Notes: generated by a model from the sequence alone, not told the origin. Positions 21,760 to 33,730 are shown, numbered from the stretch's first letter. The stretch: DNA of 64,000 nucleotides from [Phialemoniopsis] sp. UDSM-2020 (GCA_018873225.1 JAEILZ010000004.1:682001-746000); one strand, 5' to 3'. Numbers and translations are program-made.

Positions 21760-24700
21760 TTAGATCAGCATGGCAAGAGCGCCCATGAGAGACATGAGCG
21801 AGCCAGCAATCTTGTTGGCGCCAGCAACCACGACGGGCGTGGAGCAGCCGGCAGAGCCGCAGCTGGAGCCAGAGCCCGAACCGGAGCCCGAACCGGAGCC
21901 CGAACCGGAGCCAGAGCCAGAGCCAGAGCCAGATCCAGAACCAGAGCCGGAGCTCGAGCCGGAACCAGAGCCGGAGCCGGAGCTGCCAGGGGTAGGCTGG
22001 ACAAAGACGACACCGGCGCCGCAGTCGGCAGTACCGCAGGCCTGGGGCTGGTAGACAGTAAGACCAGCCTCGGCCTCGCCGCCAGTGCAAGCCACAACAC
22101 GGTACACGGCCAGGCCGGCGCACGAGGCGCCGTCGCAGCTGGCCGCGACGTACTGCCAGCCGCCGTAGCAGCTGCAAGGGGCAAGAATGAAGACGAGCTC
22201 GCCGGCGAGGGGCAGGCCGTTGCACAGCTCGAACACCCAGCCGGCGCGGTTGCAGAAGCCGCCGAGGCAGGGGAAAGCGGTCTCGGTGGCGACGGCGGTG
22301 GTGACGACGGTGGCGGTGGCCAGGTCCGTCGCCGTGGCCGTGGTGGTCTGGGCCGTGGGGAGGACGGCGGTGGTCGGGGCGGTGGTGGTGGGCAGGGTGG
22401 CGGTCGAGGCGACGGGGTCGTTGATGTAGACGACTAGCAGGGCGTTGGCGGGGACGGCCTGACGCCTGACGACCTGGCGGGTGCCACCGCAGTTCTGGGC
22501 CGGGTTGCCGGGGCAGGGGGTGTCGCAGGCGGCGGCGCCGACGTCAGCAGTGCTGTCGAAGGTGTTGGCGCAGTAGCAGTCGCTGCAAGGTTGTTAGCAT
22601 GTGTGGTCTAATAAGAGAATTCTGGGGAAAATAGAGGGGATACGAACTTGATGTGGACTCCAGCGTAGACGAAGGCACTGCAAGCAGCCGTGCAGGTGTC
22701 CAGGTCCATGGTGTCGCTGGTCAGCTGGAGGCTGAAGGCGTCGAAGTTCTGGGCACCGCCAGCGCACGCAACGAAGCTGAAGTCGCCCAGCTTCTGGGGG
22801 AGCGGGCCATCGGTGGAGGTGGGCGCCGCGGTGGTGGCCTCGGTGGGAGACGAGGTGTCGGTCTCCGTGGGGCTGGAGTCCGAGGTGGTCTCGGCAGGTG
22901 TGGACTCGGCGGGAGTAGACTCGGCGGGAGTAGACTCGGCCGGGGTGGTCTCAGCGGGCGTGGTCTCAGGGGCGGTGGTGTCGGTGTCAGTGGGAGACGA
23001 GGTGGGCGGCGTGGTCGAGGGAGCCGTGGTGGTGGGAACGGAAGAGGTGGTCAGCATGCAAGACTTGACGCCATTGTCGGTCATCTCGGTGTAGCCATCG
23101 TCGCACTTGCAGACACCAGTGGTGGAGTCGCGGGTCGCGTGCGCGACGCAGTTGTCCTCGCAAACGCCGTTGACAGCCTCGGTGCCAGAGGGGCAGGTCA
23201 GGACACACTCGCCAGTGTTGGTGTCGCGAACCTCGTTGGTGCCACACGGGTCCTTGCAGACGCCGTTGACGGGGACCTGGTTGTTGCTGCAGGCGACGCA
23301 GTCTCCGGTAGCCTGGTCTCGAACCTTGCCAGTCTGACACTTCGTCTTGCAAACGCCCTGGAAGGGCTCAGTGTTCGACGGGCAAGTAGCAACGCAGTTG
23401 TTGTCGGGATCGGTGTACGGGCGGGCAACCGGGCACGAAGCGACGCACTGTTTGTTGTTGCCGTCGACATCCTTCTTATTGGGGGTCGTGCAGGAAGCCT
23501 CAGCGATACAGTTGTTGTTGGTGTCGACAAAGTCACGAGCAGGTGGGCATGCGGCGAGACACTGTTCCGTCGTGGGGTCCTTGTGGTTGGGAGCCGCGCA
23601 GGACGACGCCGCCACACAGGTGTTGGTGTCGGGATTAGTGTAATCCGGGCAAGCGTTGTAACACGTCTTGGTGGTGGTATCCTTGTATCTGGGAGGAGAC
23701 GAGCAGGAAGCCTCAGCGATGCACTCCTCGCTGTCCGCATCGTAGTAGTCTGCGCAGTTGGCAACACATTGTGCTCCGTTAGGCCCATTGGGATCCAGGT
23801 GCTGCCCATTGGTACAGGCACCCTGGCAGGTCTTGCCATCCGAGCCGATGTTCGGCGAAGTCGTGCTCGAGCAATCGGGAGAACACTGGTTGTTGGGCCC
23901 AATGTACTTGTTGGGAGTAGTGCAACTAGCAACGCAGTTGTTGTCCGCGTCATGGTATATGCCGGGCGATGAGCAAGTAGCAACACATGTATTGCTGTCG
24001 TCGAGGTACTTGCGGGCAGTAGGGCATGAGGTAACACATTGCGGTGACCCATTCGCACCAACGGGGTCCAGATGCTCCCCATTGGTACATGCACCCTGGC
24101 AGGTCGCGCCGTCTGAGCCGACGTTTGGTGTAGCGCCCGAGCATGCAGCGACACAGTTGTTGTCGGCGTCATGATATACACCGGGTGATGAGCAAGTAGC
24201 GACACATGTATTGCTGTCGTCAAGGTACTTGCGGGCAGTAGGGCATGAGGTAACACATTGCGGTGACCCATTCGCACCAACGGGGTCCAGATGCTGCCCA
24301 ACTGTACAGGCACCCTGGCAGGTCGCGCCATCTGGGCCGACGTTTGGTGTAGCGCCCGAGCATGCAGCGACGCAGTTGTTGTCGGCGTCATGATATACGC
24401 CGGGTGATGAGCAAGTAGCAACACATTGGTTGGTGTCGTCTAAGTATGGGCGTAAACCAGGGCATGAAGCAACACATTTGCCGCCACCCGCGTTGCCGGC
24501 ACCTGCACCGGGATCGATATGTTCGTTTGCGCCGCACGAAGCGACACAGGTGGTGCTGCTACCTGAAGCCACATATGGGACGTCGCTGTCGCAAGTGCTT
24601 TTACAGACGCCATCCGAGAGGTACGTGTTCGCAGGGCAGGCGGCACAGGTGTAGGGGGAGTTTCCTTGGATGCCGAAGCCAGCTGTATTGCAGCGACAGT

Positions 24701-24857
24701 CGTCGGGGCCGGCTTGGTACGACGCGCCGCCCGTGCCCGTGACTCCCGAACAGTCACAGTCGGCGGCTGTTGCTCCAGGAACACCGTAAGAGCAGCCTGC
24801 GGCACTGGCGACTCCGGCGCCGCCGGCCAGGAGTATGAGCCAGCTAGTGGCACGCAT
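21760..24857 (-). CDS. Cys-rich repeat protein with WSC domain, probably GPI-anchored
   Basis: Two exons, 24857-22648 and 22582-21760, around a 65-nt intron (GTTCGT...GCAG); 1010 aa. The start at 24857 is chosen because it opens a signal peptide ([19 protein letters not shown]); an in-frame Met 57 codons upstream would bury it. Order: signal peptide; long Cys-rich region of [17 protein letters not shown] repeats including two near-identical 73-residue units; Ser/Thr/Pro-rich linker; WSC domain (FVACAGG ... CTAACSAF, then CYCANTF and NCGG across the splice); a further Cys-rich segment; a Ser-Gly tract; and a hydrophobic GPI-type tail ending [14 protein letters not shown] domains bind wall glycans in sensors and adhesins. 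Likely a cell-surface adhesin or wall protein. Confidence 0.85.
21860..21990 (-). repeat. Ser-Gly coding microsatellite-like tract
   Basis: Degenerate hexamer repeats (CCGGAGCCCGAA-like on the plus strand) encode a run of alternating Ser and Gly before the GPI tail of the WSC protein. It probably acts as a flexible stalk. Confidence 0.85.
23991..24428 (-). repeat. Two near-identical 219-bp tandem units
   Basis: Units start at 23991 and 24210 with very few differences and encode 73 residues each, with Cys in the same positions. More diverged copies flank them on both sides within the WSC protein. Confidence 0.85.
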
Positions 24858-27435
24858 CGCGAGGAACCAAAGTTGGTGGAGAACGAATGAACGGCCAAGA
24901 GGCCAAGAAGTTAGTATGTGTCGGGCAATGTGTGTCGACAAAGAAGTGTCGTACGGATGGTCTCCTCGTCTAGGCCTGACAAGGGCCCCCGGGGGGGGAG
25001 ACGCGATCGTCTTTATAAGAGCTATCACGACTCATCTCCCATCGTCGCTTTTGGCTCCAGGGCGAATCACAAGTCTTGGACAGCAGGCCGGCCGCGAGAA
25101 GTCCGCCATTTCTCGACAAGAATGTGGCGCCCAGGTACGATCATGTCGCCTAGCCAGGGGCCAGCTGAGGGGCTGGGGCTGCTTCCGAAAAGAGAAGCAA
25201 CATGAACGAGTCAAACGAGCGTCAAGGTGTCTCCAGAGGTCTGAACTAGGTCGGTCTGGTGCTCACAAGGCTGCTAGCCCCTTTTCGGCGACAGCTCCCA
25301 GCAGCGTGGCGCCTGTCTAGCCTGCCGCCCATGCCAAACTTTAATATGTGCTGTCGTTGGTCTGGAGCGCCTCCATTCCAACCAAAATGTCTTGGCCGAG
25401 GGAGGCCAATCAGACGGCGATACAGCTTGTCCTAGGCTCAAGTACTGAGCCAAATGCCTCGCCTAATCGCTCAGAACACAATAAAGATGTTGTTCGGCAC
25501 ACCCGGCACGCGCCACGTTATCATGCCAGCCGCGCTTTGTGCCCTCCCGACTTCCGGCAAACCCCCAACATCATCCTCAATCACTAGGGCCGACCCTGGC
25601 CAACGAGACGGGGACTCAGGGTCCAGTGGTGCGCGGAAAGCTCTTGACAAGTGATTCTCATGTTGACATTGCTGGATGCACGGTGCTGATGAAGCATCTC
25701 GCAAACAGCAGGGCCGGATCTATGGATTGGAGCCGAGTGCAGTACGCCGTAGGAGGGGATAGAGAACGGTAGAGAACAGACGACAGGCCAACCTCGTTTC
25801 CCCGATTGAGGGAGGAAAACAACTCGAGATGGCATGTAAATGTCAATGGAAACAGACAGCAGCCCCTGTAGCGACCCGCGGCATGGCACTCGCGTTGCCT
25901 GTGGAGTGCGCTGGGAGATTGGCTTCGCCCTGATCGGCAGGCCTCCACTGCTGCCCAGGTGTTCTAGCGCTCGATTGGTTCCCCCCGATTTATGCTTCTT
26001 TTTAACCGTGTCAGCTTCCTCGCAGTCGGGGGCATTGCCACTTGCTGAAAGCTTATTGCAAAAATCATTGAATCTGCAACAGACCATGCGCCATCAAACT
26101 CAAGCCCATTAGCTTCTCCATTATCATCTCACCATAGCGAAGTAAGTCGATCTTTGGCCGACTCTGGTCCAAGTACCATGGCGGCGGTCTGGCCTCACCC
26201 GCGAGTCGTAGTGAGTGCGGCTGATCAGACACGACTGGCCCCAAACATGGGGAAATGACCAGAATTCCTGCCTCCTGCTTTCCGTGAGGCATGGCCAGGC
26301 GATGGCTTTCCGGCGACAAAAGGACCAAGGTGAGCTATTCTGCATTGACACGGCGTTGCTTCATTCAGATTAGTCTCATTCCAGTCGTTAAGCTTGTGCT
26401 TAACGTAGGAAGCCTAGCCGCCACGCTAGACGTGCCCTATGATGATAGTAGCCCTTTGTGTTTCGCAGGGAGGCACCAATACCCTGCCGTAGCCAGGCAT
26501 CGCCGGCAAGGGAGAACTCACGATACGTGCTGAGCGTGCAAGACAGCCAACAGCTTGCAGAGGACGATCTTGTCTAGGTGACAGTAGTCAACTAGCTCTC
26601 CAAGTGAGTGTCGGAGTAAAAGACGATTTTTCCTGTGGATGTACCTCAATTATTAACTCGACGCCTAGATGATCTCACGACCTAAGCGTACATGGATCAT
26701 TCCGTCTGTTAGTAGTTCCGGTAGGTGTTGATCAAGAACCACACCGCCGTCACTTTCTCTCACACACACTTGTCTACCCCTCGCACCTTGACGACCCCTG
26801 TCTCTAGTGAATGACTAGTTACAACGCGACCCTCTCCCCTTCCCTTCCCTTTGTTTAGACTCCCATGCGCAACCTTCGTGATGTGCCAAGCTCACTTGTC
26901 CAAACAATCAGAATTTTTCAGCCAGTGAAGAATCCTTGCGCATTCGCTTCACCTTGTCTCCCTGTTTCGCCTTGTCTCTCTCAGGTACGTCACAGACCGG
27001 TGGGTCAGAGAGTTTCGTCCACGCTGTCGCCTTGCCTGTAAAGCTGTTGTCCACTTTTGTGAAAGCTTGTTTCCTTCCCTCGTCGCTACTCCCGCGTCGC
27101 CGGGGCTGCGATCCCACCCTCTCCAAGGAATGTCAGCCTGACTTGGTCGCCATCAGCGTTCTGGATCGAGCGCTAGTGTGTCTTTCCTGCCCAGTAGCGC
27201 ATCCGAGATCATCGCCTGGCAGTGCTTGGTTAAGTCTCCAGGATCGGTAAACGGTCGGGGTCTTGGCCAGCATCCAGGGACTCTGATTTTGGCTGTCGTG
27301 GCTCTAGAGACGAGAGCTAATGCCGTTTCAAGTTAAATCAGCTTGGATTTATAGTTGGAGGAGGAAGGCAAAGTCGTCGTTGGGTAGAAGGCCAAGACAG
27401 GCGCGCAGATACAAGTCCAATCCACATCATCGTCT
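24858..27435. other. Long gene-poor stretch
   Basis: About 2.6 kb. The first part is the WSC gene promoter. Frames up to 167 codons occur (for example 25584-26087 minus) but have no signature, overlap each other and are not joined by consistent splice sites. I see no gene; a non-coding RNA cannot be excluded. Confidence 0.45.
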
Positions 27436-28776
27436 TCACAGCCCTGGCTGGTCTGGGGCCGACTCGCCCATGGGCCCGACATTCCCTAACTCAGGGTCGT
27501 TGAGTGTATCGAGGAAAGTGTCGAGATATAGATTTTCCGGATCTAGCTGTGACAACCAATTCTCGAACTCGTTGTCATTCTCAACCTGGTTGTGGTTGTC
27601 TGAGAAAGCATCAATAGCGGGATGAATTTGGCCTCCTGCAGTGCTCGTTCCAGGACCATCGTCTTCGTCCAGCGTGATGTGTGACCAAGGCTCAGAATCT
27701 CGAGACTGCTCAGGTGCTTCTACCTGCCCACTAGCCTCTTGATCTTCAGGCCTCTCGGCTGAGACGACAACGCAACTGTCAGAATTTGAATTGTCCACGG
27801 CCGCGTCGCCGGCAGAGGCACGTTCGCCGGAGCTAGACGTCGTCCCTGATAAGGATTCCGTTCGCTCGAGAGACTGAACGTAACTTTCAGTCAAGTGGCG
27901 CATTCCATGCGAAATGATATTGTTGAGGTTGTCACGTTGTTCCGCTGACAATTCAGTGGTGATATTCGTCTCATTCTCCATCCAGGTCTGTAAAAGAGAC
28001 GGGCCATGTTCTTCGCAAAACTGAGAGAATGCACGCAGCTCGGATACAAGACCGGTGTCGACGTAAGGGGAATCCGGTCTTGGTTTATCCGGAAAGATGA
28101 TGTCCCAAATATCAAACCATTGCTCCTCCCGCGACACACAGCGAGATCTCTGTGATAAGCGTAGTTTTTTATCGTGTGAGATTCCGGATAATGTTTCCGG
28201 ATCTTGGAAGTGACAAGCTACAGTCTCCAAGTGGGTGCGGAGGGATGGTTCGTCCAGGAAAATATGCTGGCACCTCTGACAGTAATGTGAAGGGGTGTGT
28301 TTGCGTGTGAGGTGCTGCTTGACATCTCTTATTCTGTTCAAGGTTTTGTCGAGGCACTGTCTGTGTTGACGGATATCGGCTTTGGCAAAGGGGCAGGCGA
28401 AGGGTAGAAGTTTGTCGCCATCGTCCAAGGCCAATTTCGTTTGTTTGTGTGGTGGGATTGACCTATTGTCATCCTCATCGCCCTCGCCAATTGTGTTGTT
28501 CCGGTGACGTTTCTGTTTGAGGCTAGTGTTCGTTCTTTTTCCAACTGATTTACTTGTTGCATGTGACCTTGTGTTCTCTTGACCCTGAACATCTGCGTCA
28601 CACACAGTGGTGTCATCAGAAGGTTCGCCGTGATGGCTTTCGTAGTTGATGCGTTCCTCAGGTTCTCCCGAGCCCTCGGACACATCATCAATCAGAACCA
28701 GACTTGATTCGTCTGAGTCGCGACTGAGATCAAGTTGTGATAGCTCACGACTGAGATCGCCGTAAGGGGATGCCAT
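27436..28776 (-). CDS. Zinc-finger protein, shorter relative of 11100-14598
   Basis: Single exon, 446 aa. The core is CPFAKADIRQHRQC, then RIRDVKQHLTRKHTPSHYCQRC and HIFLDEPSLRTHL, followed by WFDIWDIIFPDKPRPDSPYVD. The same blocks, in the same order, appear in the 1106-residue protein 13 kb away. The N-terminus is acidic with a basic patch (KRTNTSLKQKRHRN) that could be a nuclear signal. The N-terminal zinc ribbon and middle domain of the longer protein are absent. The C-terminus is acidic and low in complexity. Function unknown; nucleic-acid or protein binding through zinc is likely. Confidence 0.8.
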   Translation of the reverse strand: MASPYGDLSRELSQLDLSRDSDESSLVLIDDVSEGSGEPEERINYESHHGEPSDDTTVCDADVQGQENTRSHATSKSVGKRTNTSLKQKRHRNNTIGEGDEDDNRSIPPHKQTKLALDDGDKLLPFACPFAKADIRQHRQCLDKTLNRIRDVKQHLTRKHTPSHYCQRCQHIFLDEPSLRTHLETVACHFQDPETLSGISHDKKLRLSQRSRCVSREEQWFDIWDIIFPDKPRPDSPYVDTGLVSELRAFSQFCEEHGPSLLQTWMENETNITTELSAEQRDNLNNIISHGMRHLTESYVQSLERTESLSGTTSSSGERASAGDAAVDNSNSDSCVVVSAERPEDQEASGQVEAPEQSRDSEPWSHITLDEDDGPGTSTAGGQIHPAIDAFSDNHNQVENDNEFENWLSQLDPENLYLDTFLDTLNDPELGNVGPMGESAPDQPGL

Positions 28777-30421
28777 GAAAGAATGAGGACAACAGACACA
28801 GGTTTCGAGCTTTTGTGTTGATATTCGATATGGTCAGCAAGGAGGCTGGCGGATTGGACCTGATGGTTCGTATCAATTCTGGAGACGGCGAGAAGAATAA
28901 TACAGATAGGCTTCTTTCTATCAGATTATGACCATCTTTAGGATAAAGAATAAAAGTCAGACATGCGTTTCAGACTATTGTGCCAATCTTTCGGAAATGA
29001 GGGGATAATGACGAATAGACACTTACAGGGAGCGATTGAGAGACATCCGTTGTCTGGCAGAATCAGGCCCAGTGAAGAAATTTTCAGGGGAAAGTTCATT
29101 CAACGACCAGGCTGATGATGCATCTCAGAGACATGCATGGTCATGTGACGAAAGAGGGCACAAGTGTGCTCAGAATTGTCATTGGCGAAGCACACATATG
29201 GAGACCACGCTTACGTCGACAAATCACGGGAAGAGCACCACGGTGGTCAGGGCTGATATCTCTCGAGATGAGCTTGTGCTCGACATCGAGGGCGAAAGTG
29301 ATTCGAGGGCCTGGATCTGTATCGCGTTGATTTGTTTCATTGATGCCGCGTCACAGTGAAAGACGAAACCATGTTGTTTAGCACGACGGTGCTGATGCAC
29401 CATACTGGGAAGGCTTTGTGCTCCAACTAAACGCGATAAATGGTCGACACTATCATGTGCTGATGAAGTTTAATTATAGCAGCGCAATTGTGTCTACAAA
29501 CTGAACTTTACCTTCAGGCTCTAGGCTTCCGATCATATATAGTATGATAAAAATTCCCAAGACGGCTTAGGAATTCGCTCCATGATCATGACTACTACAA
29601 ATTGTCCGATTGCCGATGATCCTTTCCCAAATCTACGCCCACGGCCTCATTATGTCTCAAGGAACTTCTCCATCTGCTACCACGACTGGTGACTATGCTA
29701 GGCAAGGACCAAAATATCTCGAGACCTAGGCGCATCAACTGATTTCTACCCGCAAAGTCAATACGGCGGCACGTTCATGCTCGATCGCTTCATAGCAGAG
29801 CCCCCACAGGTAGTCGAGAAGTTGGTGGTCATACCAGCAGTCGGAGGTTTCGATGAAACACTTCGGTCGACCTATCCAGCCAAGAAGAAGTTGAAAGGAA
29901 AATCGTCAAGGACAAAGTAAATCAACCTCGTTTGGCAGACAACAAGGGATGGTTCCTCAGTTAGTGCTGAAGGGCCCAGGATAAAGCCTGGTGGGTCGCC
30001 GTTGATAAGCTTAAATCGCCCAGAGACCAAGGGCCTGCCAAGCAGGTAGTGAATGCCAATCATCTGGAGTGGGAGCAACTGCTTCGAGGGAACATACCAT
30101 CGCTCATCTCGCAATTGAAATGAGTTCTACATCTTCTCCATGAATGAACCATACTCTCGGCCAATTTGCACTGCCATAACGGTGTCTTACTGCGGCTGAT
30201 CACATGATGACCGGGCCAAAACAACCCCGCCAACCCGAGACCCGGAATGGCTTCGGGGACTTTTTTCCTTTGTGCGTAATCCCTAGACAGCCTAAAAGAA
30301 CCAACGTCCCGTACTTTATCGAACCCCTTTTTGTCTCTCGCCTCTCGTCTCTCTCTTCGTCTCTGTTCCTCGATATCGATATTGAAAAGCGCCTATCAAT
30401 CGCACAATCGCGCCACCCATC
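28777..30421. other. Gene-poor stretch
   Basis: About 1.6 kb. AT-rich patches near 28900-28970 and 29500-29580. A minus-strand frame at 29872-30114 has gene-like composition but no recognised domain and no closing exon. The last part is the SDR promoter. Confidence 0.45.
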
Positions 30422-31420
30422 ATGTCCCCAACCGCGGCCGAAATACAGGCCTCCAACGCGCTCATCAACGACGACAATGTCCCACGCGTCTCCGTCTTCG
30501 CCGGCGCGACCTCGGGCGTCGGCAAGCTCACCGTCCGGGCCCTCGTCTCCACAGGCGCCAGCGTGCGCATCTATCTAGTCGGCCGCGCCAGCGCCAAGCC
30601 GCGCATGGACGAGTTCATCGCCGAGCTGAACACCATCAACCCCAAAGCCGAGATCATCTGGACCGAGGCCGAGATCTCGCTTCTCGCAGAAGTGAAACGC
30701 GTCTGCGCCCACATCAAGAACAAAGAGTCGCGCGTCGACCTCCTCTTCCTGACCGCCGGGTACGCCCCCTTCGGCAAGCGCACCGAGACGGCCGAGGGCC
30801 TCGAGGTGTGCCAGAGCCTCGAGTACTACTCCCGCCTCATGTTCATCATGCAGCTCCTGCCCGCGCTCAAGGCCTCGTCGCACGGGCGCGCCATCAGCGT
30901 CCTGGGCGGCGGGTGGGAGCGCATGAGCGGCCTCAACGTCGACGACATCGACCTCAAGGAGAACTTCAGACCCATCAAGGCGCAGCCGCAGTACGTCAAC
31001 CTCAACACGGTGGCGCTGGACCGCGTGGCGCGCGACCACCCGGAGGTCACCTTCGTCCACGCGAGCCCCGGCTGGGTCAACACGGGCAACGTGTACCGCG
31101 GCGACGTCGACCCCAACTCGCTGTGGGCGTGGGTCGTGTGGGGGCTCCTGGGCTGGCTGATCCCGCTGCTCGCCATGAGCGACGAGACCTCGGGCCAGCG
31201 GAACCTGTTTGTGTGCACGAGCGCCATGTATGGCGGGCACGGCGTTCCGTGGCAGGGAAAGCCCGGTGTGAACACGCTGCAGAAGGAGACGGGCGGGCTG
31301 TTCATCAGCAACCACCGGTGCGAGACTGTTCCTCAGGAGAAGGTCGTGCCTGTAATGCGCGAGAAGGCACAGGACAAGGTCTGGGCGCGTGTTTTGGAAG
31401 TTCTTGGACCTTACATGTGA
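30422..31420 (+). CDS. Short-chain dehydrogenase/reductase-like protein
   Basis: Single exon, 332 aa. The N-terminal FAGATSGVGKLTVRALV is the SDR cofactor motif (TGxxxGxG type), and DLLFLTAGY is the NNAG-like strand. The catalytic region reads ISVLGGG ... QYVNLNTVAL, so the Tyr is present but the Lys four residues on is Asn (YxxxN). FVHASPGWVNT then matches the PG motif after the active site. This pattern recurs in a fungal SDR subgroup, often near secondary-metabolite genes; whether they are active reductases is uncertain. A hydrophobic segment (about 236-250, WAWVVWGLLGWLIPLL) may lie at a membrane. Confidence 0.82.
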   Translation: MSPTAAEIQASNALINDDNVPRVSVFAGATSGVGKLTVRALVSTGASVRIYLVGRASAKPRMDEFIAELNTINPKAEIIWTEAEISLLAEVKRVCAHIKNKESRVDLLFLTAGYAPFGKRTETAEGLEVCQSLEYYSRLMFIMQLLPALKASSHGRAISVLGGGWERMSGLNVDDIDLKENFRPIKAQPQYVNLNTVALDRVARDHPEVTFVHASPGWVNTGNVYRGDVDPNSLWAWVVWGLLGWLIPLLAMSDETSGQRNLFVCTSAMYGGHGVPWQGKPGVNTLQKETGGLFISNHRCETVPQEKVVPVMREKAQDKVWARVLEVLGPYM

Positions 31421-32749
31421 TTTTAAATGGTCGTTGCAAAAGGAAAATGTTGGTAGGCTTTTGTTTATGTTTTGACAGAGATAGAACCGGCATCCTTGCA
31501 ATGGCCAGTGATTCATGATAGATTTTCTCTCAATTACTACAGTTCTACTGAAGTACGCTCAGTCACAGCCTCCCAGGAGACCTCCACATGGACGATGCGT
31601 CTAGAACCGAATAGGACGAAAAGGATACTGTACCACATGGATCTCAAGCCTAACACTTCGTCTCCGCGTCCATGGGATACGCTACGTCCCGATGCAACGC
31701 TTGAGGCCGGTACCTAGCCCTGGGTACTGGTACATCAGCCATTCCGCATCGGATCCAGACAAGAGCTGCATAGGCTTGGACTCGACATATCCGCCATCTG
31801 AGCTAGACGAAACGGCCCGGTGACAGTATTGCATTAGTCTAGGCAGTTGCTGAGATCGATCATTCCATCTCGATGATCAGAATAGAAGACGGCTCAGAAA
31901 CACAAGACCATACGGCTGGTGAAACTTGAGGAGGGTTCATAACAGATAAGTCGTACAGAAGGCAGTCAACGAGTTCAGCCAGGAAAAGTATCTCTGTGAA
32001 CAACGACCAGGTTCTACGACAACGGGATCGTGTGTGTCTTTTCGTCGTGTATCGCAGCAGACTCTCGTCGAAAATAAGCTTTCCTCGGGGTTTCCCCGTC
32101 GCTTCAACGGCGGGAGACCCCCATCGCAGCTTTGTCACTGTCGGGTTGTACCTGGACCCCGAGATGGATGATTTGCACGTATCGAACTCTCCGATTTACG
32201 CGCATAAGGCCTGTTAGCTTCGGCAACATCTCGCCACTGGGCAGATTTTGGAGAATCCTGTGCCTGCAAGATGGAGAATTCCCTGCTGTATGCAGCTGCC
32301 AGATCTGGGCGCATCGGGATGAGCGAAGCCTGGGAGCGGCCGATTGGACCCTGAATGGGCACCGCCCCAGTCTAGAAGCCCCACATCCATTATGATTCAT
32401 ACTTGCTCAGACTCGTTTAGGGCATATCATTGGCAGGTCAAAGCTAATTCAGTGGGCCATCTTACAGCACGTGGGGCAAGGTGGTGTGCTTTCTTTGACG
32501 AGTCAGGCCTGGCGGACTCACGGACGCACCGAACTAGCGAAGATGACCAATTACACGATTGCTTCACCAGCTATTTAACACTGCCGTCACTCTCGACTCG
32601 GCTCATCCTCACTTTTCTATCTTCATCAAACAATCAAAGAAACAAGTCGGTGATCCAACACATCACCGCCCAGCAGCACTCGCACAACACTCTACTCTTT
32701 ACCACCTCACTCTTCCCAACCCCGCGAAGTAACTTTCCCACCTTAATCA
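31421..32749. other. Intergenic, no gene recognised
   Basis: 3' flank of the SDR and promoter of the Rei1-like gene, the latter pyrimidine-rich with CAAC repeats near 32640-32740. Short frames only. Confidence 0.5.
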
Positions 32750-33730
32750 ATGCTGGCAACGACCATGGCAACGACAACAACAGCCACAACCATGAACAAC
32801 ATCCCTTCGGATCTCGAGCGCAGCTCGACACCTACACACACAAATCACTATGAGGACGAGTCTTTTGACTCTCCCGACGACGCCATGCCCGCCTTCACAC
32901 CCGGCCAGTGCCTCTTCTGCCAGACCTCATCGCAAAGCTTTGAGGACAGCGTCAAGCACATGCAAAAAGCACACAGTCTATTCGTCCCCAGCCAGGATCA
33001 CCTCGCAGTCGACCTCGAGACGCTCTTCAAGTACCTGCACCTCGTCATTTTCGGCTACAGGGAATGCATCGGCTGCGGCACGCAGCGCTCTACGGTGCAG
33101 GCTGTTCAGCAGCACATGATGGGCAAGGGCCACTGCAAGTTCGACATCTCGGAAAAGGACTCGGAGTTTGCCGAGTTCTACGACTTCTCAGAACCTGAGG
33201 AGGAGGACCCAGACAGCGACGACGTCGAGGAGGACGAGGAGGCGAGCTCGAGCTCAAAACGCAAGCCCCAGCAGGTAGACCAGGACTCGATCCGGCTACC
33301 CTCGGGCAAGATCATCTCACGGCAATCATCATCACAAACGGTCCCATCACAGACCCGCGAGCGCCGGCGAGCGCGCAACGCCGCGGCGGCAGCCGCGCAA
33401 CTGGAGTACGCGGCAGAGGAGCCCTCGGGCAAGGAAGGCGGCGCCGGCTCGGACTCGGACGTGCCCAACGACACGCAGGTGCTGTCGAGGCGGGAGAAGC
33501 GCGAGCGGGCCATGGTCTCGCACCAGCTGGCCAACATGAGCGCGCAGGACCGGAGCAGCCTGATGCACCTGCCCACGTCGCAGCAGCTGTCCATCCTCGC
33601 GACGCAGCACCGGCACATGGTCAAGGTGCAGAAGGACGAGAAGCGGAGGCAGGCCAAGGTGGACAGGAAGGGCAACAAGAACTTGTATGCTTACTGGCAT
33701 ACGGAGACGCCTGTTTATCAGTGTGGCTAG
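32750..33730 (+). CDS. Rei1/ZNF622-like C2H2 zinc-finger protein
   Basis: Single exon, 326 aa, with three Mets near the start (32750, 32765, 32792), so the exact initiator is open. The zf-C2H2_2 module reads [22 protein letters not shown] followed about 30 residues later by [24 protein letters not shown], as in Rei1/Reh1 cytoplasmic pre-60S maturation factors. A long acidic region follows ([15 protein letters not shown]), then a basic C-terminal helix rich in Arg/Lys and the end [18 protein letters not shown]. The separate N-terminal zinc finger of canonical Rei1 is missing and the protein is shorter, so it is a family member rather than the orthologue. Predicted role: ribosome biogenesis or RNA/protein binding. 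Confidence 0.8.
   Translation: MLATTMATTTTATTMNNIPSDLERSSTPTHTNHYEDESFDSPDDAMPAFTPGQCLFCQTSSQSFEDSVKHMQKAHSLFVPSQDHLAVDLETLFKYLHLVIFGYRECIGCGTQRSTVQAVQQHMMGKGHCKFDISEKDSEFAEFYDFSEPEEEDPDSDDVEEDEEASSSSKRKPQQVDQDSIRLPSGKIISRQSSSQTVPSQTRERRRARNAAAAAAQLEYAAEEPSGKEGGAGSDSDVPNDTQVLSRREKRERAMVSHQLANMSAQDRSSLMHLPTSQQLSILATQHRHMVKVQKDEKRRQAKVDRKGNKNLYAYWHTETPVYQCG

Noticed and set aside
22653..23972. 439-codon plus-strand open frame opposite the WSC gene
   Set aside because: It mirrors the repetitive, GC-rich codons of the minus-strand gene, has low-complexity Gly/Arg/Val composition and no splice or domain support.
25584..26087. 167-codon minus-strand frame in the gene-poor stretch
   Set aside because: Mixed composition, overlapped by other frames of similar length, no signature.
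14940..26820. 15-base match CTAGTGAATGACTAG at about 14945 and 26805
   Set aside because: A few such matches are expected by chance in 64 kb, and flanks are unrelated.
29872..30114. 80-codon minus-strand frame with gene-like composition
   Set aside because: No domain recognised and no exon that closes upstream or downstream; may be a relic but not supportable.
30331..31518. 395-codon frame in another phase over the SDR
   Set aside because: Arg/His/Pro-rich shadow of the SDR coding frame.
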